Assembly: GCF_003399625.1 (NCBI RefSeq)
Contig: NZ_NBXA01000023.1
Location: 62,001-126,000, forward strand
DNA from: Subtercola boreus
Lineage (GTDB): Bacteria > Actinomycetota > Actinomycetes > Actinomycetales > Microbacteriaceae
DNA length: 64,000 bases
Direction of reading: 5' to 3'
This document shows positions 1-11,125 of this stretch, piece by piece. Position 1 is the first letter of the stretch. The number at the start of each line of letters is the position of its first letter. The position numbers were made by a program, and so were the translations under genes. Under the pieces are notes generated by a model, which saw only the letters and a list, made by a program, of their open reading frames with translations, was not told the origin of the DNA and made no database searches.

Positions 1-749
1 GCGCTGGCGTAGAACTTGATCGTCAGGCCACCGTTCTGAGCCTTGCGTCCGCCGGTGTAGTCGGGGTTCGCGACGAGGTCGATCTTGACATTGTGCTGCC
101 AGGCACCCGTCGAAGCCAGCTTGTACGGGCCGTTTCCGATCGGGTTCTCACCGAAGGCGGCGAGGTCGGTGAACGCCACTGAGGGCAGCGGCATGAAGGC
201 CGTGTAGCCGAGGCGCAGCGGGAAGTCCGACTGCGGAGACGTGAGCTTGACCGTGAACGTCTGGTCGTCGACCTTGGTGAGGCCGGTGAGCACCGAGTCG
301 GACTCGGCGTTGTACCCCTCGATGTCCGCGAAGAAGTAGCTGTTGAGCTGGGTGTGGCTGAAGAGCGCACCGTACTGCCAGGCGTTGATGAACGAGTCGG
401 AGGTGACCGCTTCGCCGTTCGTGAACTTCTCGTTCGGCTTGATCTTGATCGTGAACGTGGTCGAGTCGGTCGTCGTGATCGAGTCGGCCACGTCGTTCTG
501 AGGCGCACCCTTCTCGTCGTAGTAGACGAGCCCGGCGAAGATGTTGTCCGTGATCTTTCCGCCACCGGTTTCGTTGGTGTTGGTCGGGATCAGCGGGTTC
601 TGCGGCTCGGAGCCGTTGGTGCTGATGATCGCGGTCGTGTTCGCGCTCGTGGTCGATGTGCTGGCACCGCCACCCGAGCAACCCGTGAGCACGAGTGCAC
701 TGGCGACAGCCAGAGCCGCGAAGCCCACTCCGTAACGTTTGATTCTCAA
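1..749 (-). CDS. Family 5 (OppA/DppA-type) extracellular solute-binding lipoprotein, 3' part missing
   Basis: N-terminal 249 codons of a solute-binding protein of an ABC importer for peptides or similar solutes; the rest lies beyond the left edge. The start is TTG, chosen because AGGAGG lies 4 nt upstream and the reading gives a lipoprotein signal: basic MRIKRY, a hydrophobic core, and lipobox LTGC with the lipidated cysteine at residue 24. The mature protein has a Ser/Thr/Ala linker, then family-5 sequence such as FMPLPSVAFTDL and GENPIGNGPYKL. It would sit on the outer face of the membrane and hand substrate to permeases that are not in this window. The peptide preference is inferred from the family only. 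Confidence 0.88.
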   Translation of the reverse strand, partial: MRIKRYGVGFAALAVASALVLTGCSGGGASTSTTSANTTAIISTNGSEPQNPLIPTNTNETGGGKITDNIFAGLVYYDEKGAPQNDVADSITTTDSTTFTIKIKPNEKFTNGEAVTSDSFINAWQYGALFSHTQLNSYFFADIEGYNAESDSVLTGLTKVDDQTFTVKLTSPQSDFPLRLGYTAFMPLPSVAFTDLAAFGENPIGNGPYKLASTGAWQHNVKIDLVANPDYTGGRKAQNGGLTIKFYAS

Positions 750-955
750 TGTTCCTCCTGTGCAACTTGGGCAAGTCGAGGCCGCGCTCGAGCCGGAACT
801 CGTGCGCGATGACTACCGAGTACCCTAAAAGGGGGCGCGCACATAACCAAATGCGTGTGAAAAAAGTTACATACTAGAAACTAAAATCACCGTTTTGTTG
901 TGCTCTTCGCACATTCTTGGTGTATTCATACGCTTCGACGCAAGAAAGCCGCGAG

Positions 956-1726
956 ATGACGTCTCCTCAGTTTGGCCCTCGCCGTCGCCGGATGCTCGGC
1001 CTCGAGGTGCTCATCGTGCTGGGCCTGTCGCTGGGAGATTCGGCGGTGTATTCCGTCGTCAGGCTCATCGCGAACCTGACCCTCACGACCCCTCTCGGCT
1101 CCCAGACAGCGACGATCAACGGCAGTCTGAGCGACCGGCCGACGTTCGACCTGATCTACCAGCTGCTGGCGATCTTCTTCGCACTGCTGCCGGTGGTGCT
1201 GGCGTTCTACCTGCTCGCTCAGTCGGGGGTGAACCCGTTCCGGCGGTTGGGGTTCGACGCTCGGCGCCCGGTGTTCGACGTGTCGCGGGGGCTCTTCCTC
1301 GTGCTGGTCATCGGCGTTCCGGGCATCGCCCTGTACTTCGTCGGCCGGGCGCTCGGCATCACGGTGAATGTCGTGCCGGCCCCGCTCGACTCGTACTGGT
1401 GGACGGTGCCGGTGCTGATCCTGTCGGCCCTCCGCGCTGCGCTCACCGAGGAACTGATCGTCGTGGGTTACCTCTACGAGCGGCTGGCCCGGTTCGGCTG
1501 GCACAGATGGACGATCATCCTGAGCACAGCGATCCTGAGGGGCAGCTATCACCTCTACCAGGGAATCGGGCCGTTCATCGGCAACGTCGTGATGGGCGTG
1601 GTCTTCGGTTGGCTCTACCTCCGCTGGGGCCGGGTGGTGCCGCTGGTGATCGCGCACTGGATCATCGACATCGCGTCTTTCGTCGGCTACGCCTGGGCGC
1701 TGGCGACGTTCCCGCAGTTCTTCTAG
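956..1726 (+). CDS. CPBP-family intramembrane metalloprotease
   Basis: Polytopic membrane protein of the CPBP (CAAX protease / bacteriocin-processing, Abi) family, 256 aa from ATG 956. A TTG at 917 would add 13 residues. The three family motifs are visible: EELIVVGYLYER (Glu165-Glu166), the RGSYHLYQG motif (His199), and the C-terminal AHWIID motif (His234). Together these would form the membrane-embedded metal site. About seven hydrophobic segments flank them. Known roles in the family are prenyl-protein or peptide processing and self-immunity; no substrate can be read from the context. It diverges from the solute-binding lipoprotein across an AT-rich 200-bp spacer. Confidence 0.82.
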   Translation: MTSPQFGPRRRRMLGLEVLIVLGLSLGDSAVYSVVRLIANLTLTTPLGSQTATINGSLSDRPTFDLIYQLLAIFFALLPVVLAFYLLAQSGVNPFRRLGFDARRPVFDVSRGLFLVLVIGVPGIALYFVGRALGITVNVVPAPLDSYWWTVPVLILSALRAALTEELIVVGYLYERLARFGWHRWTIILSTAILRGSYHLYQGIGPFIGNVVMGVVFGWLYLRWGRVVPLVIAHWIIDIASFVGYAWALATFPQFF

Positions 1727-1748
1727 GCGCTGGCTACTCCTCCAGGTG

Positions 1749-2534
1749 CTAGCTTCGCCCGCGCGGCCTTCGGGAGCCGAGGGCTCCGCGGACGACCAGG
1801 GCCACGATGCCGAGCAGCAGTACCCCGCCGCCACCGAAGAGGAGGATGTTCATTGTGCCCGCCGGCAGGCCCTGCGACGCGGCTCCCGAGGGCGCCCGGG
1901 CCGCAGGCGTCTCCGTGAATACAGGCACCGGCGGCGCCGTCGCGGTGGTCGCGGGTGTCGTCACGTTGATCTTGACGAGGGCCGTGGCTGTCTCGTTCGG
2001 GCGCGACGACGCGAACGAGCACACCACGCCCGACTGCCCGAGGGGGAACACCGCCCCGGACTCGACCGCCTCACCGGCGATCGTGCAACCGGTCATCGTG
2101 AGGCCTGTGGGCAGGGTGGGCGTGAGGGTGACGGCACCGCCGGTGGCCGAGTCCGCGGTGACGTCCAGGGTCGCCGGCAGGATGCCCGCCCCCGTGAAGT
2201 CCGCGCTCACGATGCGGGTGGCGCTGAAGTTCGTGCCCGTGAGGTTCGCGCCCTGGAAGTTCGAGTCCTGCACGTCGGCGCGCGCAAGTGTGGCCCCCGA
2301 CAGGTCGGCACCCTGGAACGCCGACTGGGCGAGCTTCGCCCCGCTGAGGTCGGCCCCCGCGCACTTGCTCCCGCCGGACACCGGCCCGTCGACCGCGCGG
2401 TTGATGTCGCAGCCGTCGGAGGAGTACGCAGGGTCGGCAAGAGCCGGGGCGGCACCGGCCCCGACGAGCACCCCCGCCAGCACGAGGGTCGCCATCATCC
2501 GTGGGAGCAAACGTTTCTCAGACACCGTCACCAT
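1749..2534 (-). CDS. Exported pentapeptide-repeat protein with C-terminal membrane anchor
   Basis: About 261 aa. An N-terminal signal peptide ends near ALADPAYSS. A block of pentapeptide repeats (A-D/N-L-x-x; for example GADLSGAKL, GANLTGTNF) covers roughly residues 50-108, followed by a beta-rich stretch, a Thr/Pro/Ala-rich linker, a transmembrane helix (ILLFGGGGVLLLGIVALVV) and a basic tail. This is the layout of a surface protein tethered by one C-terminal helix. The start is uncertain: GTG 2558 overlaps the gcvP stop codon and ATG 2534 is internal; no clear ribosome site is seen for either. It lies directly downstream of gcvP and may be co-transcribed with it. Function unknown. Confidence 0.75.
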   Translation of the reverse strand: MVTVSEKRLLPRMMATLVLAGVLVGAGAAPALADPAYSSDGCDINRAVDGPVSGGSKCAGADLSGAKLAQSAFQGADLSGATLARADVQDSNFQGANLTGTNFSATRIVSADFTGAGILPATLDVTADSATGGAVTLTPTLPTGLTMTGCTIAGEAVESGAVFPLGQSGVVCSFASSRPNETATALVKINVTTPATTATAPPVPVFTETPAARAPSGAASQGLPAGTMNILLFGGGGVLLLGIVALVVRGALGSRRPRGRS

Positions 2535-2554
2535 GATACGCCGCTGAGAAAGGC

Positions 2555-5469
<2,915 letters not shown>

Positions 5470-5470
<1 letters not shown>

Positions 5471-5874
5471 CAGTGGGAGGCCTCCTCGTCGCTGAGCAGC
5501 GCCTGGTATTCGGGGTAGCTGAGCAGATCGGGCAGTTCGGTGAAGGCGACGCGGATGAGCCATCCCTCGCCGTAGGGGTCGCTGTTCACGAGCTCGGGGG
5601 AATCCTCGACGGCCGAGTTCTTGGCGAGGATCGTGCCGTTCACGGGAGCGAAGAGCTCGCCGACCGACTTGGTCGACTCGATCTCGCCGACCACCGAACC
5701 GTCGGCGATCTCCACGCCCTCGTCGGGCAGGTCGACGTACACGACGTCACCCAGTTTGTCGGCCGCGTAGGCCGTGATGCCGATGGTGGCGCTCGGTGCG
5801 GCACCGTCTGCGGCGGGCTCGAGGCGAACCCATTCGTGCTCGGCGGTGAAATGCAGCTGGTCGAAGTCGGTCAC
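5470..5874 (-). CDS. gcvH: Glycine cleavage system H protein
   Basis: Lipoyl carrier of the glycine cleavage system, 134 aa. It begins with the usual TAEHEWV region and carries the lipoylation motif [10 protein letters not shown] with Lys69 as the modified residue. It shuttles the aminomethyl group between GcvP and GcvT and electrons to the lipoamide dehydrogenase, which is not encoded here. The GTG start follows the gcvT stop by 3 nt, and the stop overlaps the gcvP start, so the three genes form one translationally coupled unit. Confidence 0.96.
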
Positions 5875-5877
5875 GTC

Positions 5878-7200
5878 TCAGTCTCTCTTTCGGCGGTAGA
5901 ACGGCAGGGTGGTGACGCGGAAGGCGAAGCGCTTTCCGCGGATGTCGATGGTGAGCTCGGTGCCGGGCTCCGCGAAGGCGGGGTCGACGTAGGCCATGGC
6001 GATGGGGAAGCCGAGGGTGGGCGAGAGCACGCCGCTGGTGACGGCGCCGATGGGGGCGGCGCCCGCGGCGGCGGCGTCGGCTGCGGGGGCTCCGGATGTC
6101 GCGGGGCCGAAGATCTCGTAGTCGGCACGGGCGGCGCGCTTGCCCTCCCCCACGAGGCCGACGAGCACCCGGGCGGTATCGGCCGCGGATCCCGGCCGGG
6201 CTTCGGACTCCAGAACCGCACGCCCGACGAAGTCGCCCTTGGCGAGATTCGGCACGCGGCCGAGTCCGGCCTGGGCCGGCTTCGTGTCGAGGCCCAGTTC
6301 GTGCCCGTAGAGCGGCATGCCGGCCTCGAGGCGCAGGGTGTCGCGCGAGGCGAGGCCGGCCGGCACGAGGCCGAACGGTTCGCCGGCCTCGACCAGATCG
6401 TTCCAGAGCGACACCGCGAGGGCGACCGGAACGTAGAGCTCGAAACCGTCTTCGCCGGTGTAACCGGTGCGGGCGACGAAGAGGTCGCGCCCGCGGTACT
6501 CGGCGTCGACCGACCAGTAGTACTTGAGCGTGTCGAGGGGGTGGGTCGCGGCATCCGGAGCAGCGTGGGTGGCGGCATCCGGAACCGCAGCCGCAGCGCC
6601 CTGGAACCGGATGCCCTCGACCGCCTTCACGATCGCGCGGGCGTTCGGGCCCTGAACCGCGATCAGCGCCGTGTCGTCGCTCTCGTCAGTGACCGTCACC
6701 GTGAATCCGCCCGTGCGCGCCCGGAGCGCGTCGAGTGCCTCGGCGTGGTTGCCCGCGTTCGCGACCACCAGGAAGTCGGTCTCACCGCGGCGGTACACCA
6801 CGAGATCGTCGACGATGCCGGCCTCTGCGGTGAGCAGCAGGCTGTACTTCGCCTGGCCGATCGCGATGGCCGAGAGCTTTCCGGCGAGGGCGAAGTCGAG
6901 GAACGCCGCCGCCTCGGGGCCCTCGACCCGCAGCTCGGCCATGTGGGAGAGGTCGAAGATGCCTGCCGCCGTGCGGATGGCATGGTGCTCGGCGAGGTCG
7001 CTGGAGTACCGCACCGGCATCTGCCAGCCAGCGAAGTCGGTGAACCCGGCGCCTGCGGAGACGTGCACCTCGTGCAATGGCGAGAAGACCAGGCCTGCGG
7101 GCATCGCCGTCGCGTCGAGCAGGGTGGCATCGGGCGAGGAGAGGGTGGGCGGCAGGTCGCCGTGCGAGCCCGGGCCCTGCGGATCAGAACTGTCGGTCAT
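5878..7200 (-). CDS. gcvT: Aminomethyltransferase, T-protein of the glycine cleavage system
   Basis: Tetrahydrofolate-dependent T-protein that releases ammonia from GcvH-bound aminomethyl groups and makes 5,10-methylene-THF. At 440 aa it is longer than typical family members of roughly 370 aa. There is an N-terminal extension of about 40 residues before SPLHEVHVSAGAGFTDFAGW, and an internal Ala/Pro/Asp/His insertion near residues 210-225 containing a short duplication (PDAATH twice). The family core (FDLSHMAELRVEG; GYTGEDGFELYVP; LEAGMPLYGHEL) is intact. The ATG start has AGAGAG just upstream. It is first in gcvTHP and directly follows the glycine riboswitch. Confidence 0.95.
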   Translation of the reverse strand: MTDSSDPQGPGSHGDLPPTLSSPDATLLDATAMPAGLVFSPLHEVHVSAGAGFTDFAGWQMPVRYSSDLAEHHAIRTAAGIFDLSHMAELRVEGPEAAAFLDFALAGKLSAIAIGQAKYSLLLTAEAGIVDDLVVYRRGETDFLVVANAGNHAEALDALRARTGGFTVTVTDESDDTALIAVQGPNARAIVKAVEGIRFQGAAAAVPDAATHAAPDAATHPLDTLKYYWSVDAEYRGRDLFVARTGYTGEDGFELYVPVALAVSLWNDLVEAGEPFGLVPAGLASRDTLRLEAGMPLYGHELGLDTKPAQAGLGRVPNLAKGDFVGRAVLESEARPGSAADTARVLVGLVGEGKRAARADYEIFGPATSGAPAADAAAAGAAPIGAVTSGVLSPTLGFPIAMAYVDPAFAEPGTELTIDIRGKRFAFRVTTLPFYRRKRD

Positions 7201-7292
7201 GAGTTCTCTCTGGTCAGGCGGGCTCCGGCTCTTTCGCGGATGCGAGACGGCCGAAGCGTGCTGATGTCGACGGGAACCGATCGGCTCCCGAG

Positions 7293-7486
7293 AACTCTCC
7301 CTCTGTCATCGTGCCTGAGAGTTTCACCGCAGCGTCGGAGCGCTGGCGACTTTCACCGTGGGCGAGCCCTCCGGACATCCGGGGAGCTACTTTTCAGAGT
7401 GGCCAGTTCGACGCGGTACACGTACCTGAGAGATTGGTGGAGAGACTTGCTCCTTCGGTGCCCCGGCGTGCCTGGGGCTCTCCCGC
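7293..7486 (-). promoter_or_regulatory. Tandem glycine riboswitch upstream of gcvTHP
   Basis: Read on the minus strand, two aptamers appear in series. The first contains GGGAGAG, the conserved CACCGAAGGAGCAAG core and AATCTCTCAGGTAC. The second contains CACTCTGAAAAGTA, a GGTGAAA core and AACTCTCAGGCACGATGACA. These are the hallmarks of the cooperative glycine riboswitch. It ends about 90 nt before the gcvT start. In the known family, glycine binding turns on gcv expression. This element occupies most of the 368-bp gap between gcvT and the CopC-like gene. Confidence 0.88.
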
Positions 7487-7568
7487 ATCGACCTGTCGGC
7501 CGGCAGTGTTCAGTTGTGGGTCGTGGGTAGAACGACCCCCAGCTTAGCGGGCTGCGGGTGGCTGCCGG

Positions 7569-8276
7569 TCACGACCGGCGGAGCCGCCTCATGATGATGA
7601 CGACGACGGCCGCGAGCGCGGCGACGATGGCGATCATCACCGCGATGAGCAGCGGAACGGAGAGCATCGACTGGTCGGTCTGGCCGACGGGCGAGCTGTT
7701 CAGGATGGTCATCGTGGGCTCGGGAAGCGCGTTCTGCGGCAGCGTGCCGGGTTCGACAGCGGCCGAGGGCGTCGGCGTGTCGGAGGGTGTCGCCGACTGG
7801 GGCGAACCGGCCCAGGTGTCGCCGCAGGCCGGGGACGCCAGCAGCGCCGTGGTCGTCGCGGTCGGCATGGAGGGTTGCCAGTCGAAGGTGTAGGAGTCGC
7901 TCGTGGTGTGGCCATCGGACGAGACGACCCGCCAGGTGACGGTGTATTCGCCAGCCTCTCCGAGGGAGACATCGGTGGTGACGTCACCCCCATCGACCGT
8001 GACGCAACCCGACTCGTGATGGCCGCCGTCGATGTCGGTCACCGTGATCAGCTTCACAGCGCTGGCTGCGGTGAGGATGTCGTCGCTGAACGTCATCGAG
8101 ACGGCCTTGATCGGCTCGGTGACTGTCTCCCCCTGCTCAGGGCTCGACGACACGACCGTGTCGTGCGCCGACGCGGGCGAGGCCGCACCGGCACCCGCAC
8201 CGACCCCGGCGAGCACGAGACCCACAACGAGCGCGAGGGCGGCGCGTCGGCGCGATTCGGGGGTGAAGGTTGGCAC
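7569..8276 (-). CDS. Exported CopC-domain protein with C-terminal membrane anchor
   Basis: 235 aa. An N-terminal signal peptide ends at ASPASA, so the mature protein begins with His38 (HDTVVSSSPEQG), as in CopC/YobA proteins where the N-terminal histidine binds Cu(II). The second conserved site SSDGH-TSDSYTFDW is also present. A Thr/Pro-rich linker and one transmembrane helix followed by RRLRR place the copper-binding domain outside the cell. No CopD or YcnI partner is adjacent. The start is GTG with TATCGT six bases upstream, suggesting a leaderless transcript. Confidence 0.85.
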   Translation of the reverse strand: MPTFTPESRRRAALALVVGLVLAGVGAGAGAASPASAHDTVVSSSPEQGETVTEPIKAVSMTFSDDILTAASAVKLITVTDIDGGHHESGCVTVDGGDVTTDVSLGEAGEYTVTWRVVSSDGHTTSDSYTFDWQPSMPTATTTALLASPACGDTWAGSPQSATPSDTPTPSAAVEPGTLPQNALPEPTMTILNSSPVGQTDQSMLSVPLLIAVMIAIVAALAAVVVIIMRRLRRS

Positions 8277-8282
8277 TCGACA

Positions 8283-8288
8283 ACGATA
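8283..8288 (-). promoter_or_regulatory. -10 hexamer TATCGT, leaderless promoter of the CopC-like gene
   Basis: On the minus strand TATCGT is followed by exactly six bases and then the GTG start at 8276. Transcription starting 6-7 nt after the hexamer would put the start codon at the very 5' end of the mRNA. No -35 consensus is obvious. Confidence 0.55.
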
Positions 8289-8345
8289 ACCGTCCGCACC
8301 TTGGAGCTCCCTGCCGTTCGGCCGGATGCTCAGCCGACACTCGGG

Positions 8346-9029
8346 CTAGGAGACGTCGTCCCCCTCAGAACCGGGTGCGCTGTCAGAACCGGGTGCACTG
8401 TCGCCGGGGCCGTCGTCCGGCCAGAGCGCGCGGTACGTCTCTTCGACCTCGCGTGTCATCGAGATCACCGACGTGAGGAGGTTCTGGAGACTGTTCGAAC
8501 GCAGAAGGGCGATCTGGTCGAGCGGCCCGACGGGAGCGATGCCCGCGAGCTGCCAGGATGCGGCGCTCGGGTCCTCCGAGAGCTGGAGGTCGGCGGGCCA
8601 CTCCTGTTCCCCGTTCGCTGCGGCGAGCGCGAGCACCCGGCGAACCACGGTCTCCGCCTCCTCGCGGAGCGGCTCGAGCGCGTCATCCCACTCGAGGGGA
8701 GGCAGTAGAGAGGCGTGGGCCTCTGGGAAGGGGTTGTCGGGCATCCATTCGTCGACGACGAACCGCCTTGTGCCCACCGCCACCAGCACGACATGACCCT
8801 CGGGTGCTTCGAGTTGTGCGATCTGCGCCAGCGTGCCGACGGCGAACCGCTGCTCGCCCCCGCCCACCTCCTGGCCGCGTTCGATGAGCACCACGCCGAA
8901 CTCGGCCGGCTCGGATTCGAGCACTTTCGAGAGCATCACGAGGTAGCGCTCCTCGAACAGCCGCAGCTGCAGCGGCATGTAGGGGAACAGTACGGAGCCG
9001 AGGGGAAAGACGGGCAGTGTGTCGTCCAT
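8346..9029 (-). CDS. Lon substrate-binding (LON/PUA-like) domain protein
   Basis: 227 aa with the N-terminal substrate-recognition domain of Lon proteases but no AAA or peptidase domain. The sequence opens with LPVFPLGSVLFPYMPLQLRLFEERY, and FGVVLIERGQEVGGGEQRFAVGTLAQI is typical of stand-alone LON-domain proteins in actinobacteria. An acidic Gly/Ser tail follows. The ATG at 9029 is chosen because the family match starts four residues after it, although the frame stays open upstream. The role is not established; adaptor or protein-quality functions have been suggested for similar proteins. Confidence 0.85.
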   Translation of the reverse strand: MDDTLPVFPLGSVLFPYMPLQLRLFEERYLVMLSKVLESEPAEFGVVLIERGQEVGGGEQRFAVGTLAQIAQLEAPEGHVVLVAVGTRRFVVDEWMPDNPFPEAHASLLPPLEWDDALEPLREEAETVVRRVLALAAANGEQEWPADLQLSEDPSAASWQLAGIAPVGPLDQIALLRSNSLQNLLTSVISMTREVEETYRALWPDDGPGDSAPGSDSAPGSEGDDVS

Positions 9030-9055
9030 GGCCTCAGGCAACCACACCGCGCCCG

Positions 9056-10456
9056 CTAAGCCAAGGGGTAGCGGTGGAACACTCCGGTGGGGTCGAACCG
9101 CTCCGTCAGGCTCTGGATGCGCGCCCAGTCCTCCGGCCGGAACGACCCGGCCGCACGTTCGGGCGAGAAGCGCAGGTCGGCCTCGCTCAGGAAGTGACCG
9201 GAGCTGAGCGGTTCGAGGAGCGCCTTCACCTCGTTCAGCCACGCCCGGTTCGAAGCGTCATCCGCCTCGTCGCCCCAGATCGCGTAGGGCACGATCAGGC
9301 TCGTGTCGTGCATCCCGTACGCCGCCTCTCCCACCGGCAACAGCGTGCGGCCCCCACCGTGGCCCGGCATCGCCGACAGGAAGTACGTCTTGCCCGACGG
9401 AGCGCGCCGCAGCAGGTCGGCGAGTCAGGGCAGCAGGTCGCCGAGGTCGCGGGGGCTCCAGAAGGTGTCGGCGAGGTACCGGTGACCGTCGGGGTAGGTC
9501 GCATCCACGCCGACGTGCAGCTCGTCGAAGGCCACTCTGACGCGGTCGGTGTGCTCCCACGACCGGATGCCCGTGCCGGGGCCCTCGTCGAGAGCGGCGA
9601 ATGCCTCGCGGGCTTCGGCCTCGGTGTCTGTGTAGCTGATCGCGACGACGCCCACGACGTGGGTTGGGGCATCCGTGTCGCCGCCCGCCGTCGCTGGGCC
9701 GTCCGGGCGCTCGGGGCCCTGCAGCACCACGGAGACCTCGACGCTCGCCGGCAGTGCGCGCACCGCCCGGCTCACCCACTCAGCGACGGCTTCGACCTGG
9801 GCGAGGTCGAACACCCACGAACTGAGGCGGATGTCGCGGGGCAACGGCCGGAGGTCGAGTTCGAACTCGGTGACGATGCCCGGGAACCCCGGGCCGGAGC
9901 CGCGCGCCAGCCAGAACAGGTCGGGGTTCTGGGTCGCCGAGGCGGTGACGACCTCGCCCGAGGCCAGCACTACTCTCATGCTGCGGATGGAGAAGCACGA
10001 CGGCAGCCACTGCCCCCAGTTCAGGCCGAGGCCGCCGCCGAGCAGGAATCCGCCGATACCCGGGCGACCGCAGTGCCCCACCGGGAACGCGAGATCGACA
10101 GCGACCAGCGCCTGGCCGAGCTCCCCGCCCCGCACCGCCGGCCCCACCGCGGCGGTTCGTGCGGTGGTGTCGATGACGACCTGGTCGAAGGCCTGGAGGT
10201 CGACGAGCAGCCCGTCCTCTCGAACGGAGGCCGCCACCCAACTGTGTCCGCCCGACCGGAGAGCGAGCTTCTCGCCGCTGTCGCGGGCGGCGCTGACGAG
10301 TGCCACGAGGTCGGCCTCGCTCTGCGGGTAGGCCACCGCGTCGGGTGTGCCACCTGGCACCAGCCGGTTGAACAACGGATCGCGCACCGCTGTGTCATAC
10401 GCGTCGTCGCCGCGGGCCACGCGCCTCACGCGCGCCGTCCCGACGGAATCGGACAT
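9056..10456 (-). pseudogene. BBE-type FAD-linked oxidoreductase interrupted by an in-frame TGA
   Basis: A berberine-bridge-enzyme/glucooligosaccharide-oxidase-like flavoprotein. The N-terminal 343 codons carry the FAD-binding core: LRSGGHSWVAA, with His71 as the likely 8-alpha attachment residue, and GHCGRPGIGGFLLGGGLG, with Cys129 at the 6-S-cysteinyl position of bicovalent members. A TGA at 9425-9427 then stops translation. The same frame continues without any shift through the family C-terminus, including the final FDPTGVFHRYPLA. A single base change (for example from TGG or CGA) would explain this. It may be a recent pseudogene, a sequencing error or a read-through case. The start is ATG 10456; a TTG lies upstream at 10525. 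Confidence 0.82.
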
Positions 10457-10540
10457 GTGACGGGCGGAGCTTCCGGGGCTTTGGATCACGATCGCAGCGT
10501 ATTGGCCGCCACCGCGCCGCGTCAACGCGCTCGCGCAGGC

Positions 10541-11041
10541 TCAACGCGCTCGCGCGGGCTGGCGAACGGGCGGCGGGCGAACGGGCGACTGGTTGCGGAG
10601 CGACCGGCCGGGCGGCGGCACCGGCCGGGGATCGCGTGGCCGCGCCTCGGCAGGCGCCTCGCTTCCGGAATCGACACTCGGTCGCACGGCGCGCGCAGCC
10701 GCACGGTACGCGAGCAGCAGGTCATGCGCGGGAGGCTTCGACGGCGCGCCACCGGGCCGCTCGTGCATCCGGGTGGCCGCCTGCGCGTGCTGCCACGACG
10801 ACATCGCACGGAAGTAGTCCCACGCCGCCTCACACGCGGCCTCGAGGCTGAGGCACCAGCCCACCAGCTCGCGGTCCGCCGACTTCTGCGACCAGGTCAC
10901 CACCCGGTACCAGGCGTCGACCGTGCCCTTCTGAGCCGGAAACCGGATCAGCCGGATGACGGCGAACGGTCTCGGCGACACCGGGTGCTGCAGCATCCAT
11001 TCGACGGGCTGCGCGAGGCGCGAGGGATGCCAGTCGACCAC
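10541..11041 (-). CDS. Conserved hypothetical protein
   Basis: 166 aa. It starts at a GTG preceded by GGGGAG. The first 110 residues look like a compact alpha/beta domain rich in Trp and Ala (VEWMLQHPVSPRPFAVIRLIRF; DAWYRVVTWSQKSADRELVGWCLS). The last 45 are a Pro/Arg-rich, probably disordered tail. There is no signal peptide, membrane segment or recognisable motif. It has no obvious operon partner: the interrupted flavoprotein follows and an ABC-F gene precedes. I do not recognise the family. Confidence 0.6.
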   Translation of the reverse strand: MVDWHPSRLAQPVEWMLQHPVSPRPFAVIRLIRFPAQKGTVDAWYRVVTWSQKSADRELVGWCLSLEAACEAAWDYFRAMSSWQHAQAATRMHERPGGAPSKPPAHDLLLAYRAAARAVRPSVDSGSEAPAEARPRDPRPVPPPGRSLRNQSPVRPPPVRQPARAR

Positions 11042-11125
11042 ACGCTCTCCCCTCGACGAGCGCCCCTGGCCGGCGCGAGGTTCACGCTAGACGGGGCCCC
11101 CGACAGCGGGCATCCGTAGCGCCCG

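Noticed and set aside
5473-7530. A 685-codon open frame on the plus strand across gcvH-gcvT and the riboswitch
   Set aside because: It is antisense to well-supported genes and a riboswitch. Composition (Gly/Arg/Val/Glu-rich, no motif) is typical of high-GC shadow frames.
9425-9427. The TGA as a selenocysteine codon
   Set aside because: No SECIS-like hairpin is apparent just after it, no sel genes are present, and flavin oxidases of this family do not use selenocysteine.
9017-11119. A 700-codon plus-strand frame across the flavoprotein gene
   Set aside because: Antisense to the interrupted oxidase and the 166-aa gene; low-complexity Arg/His/Ala composition.
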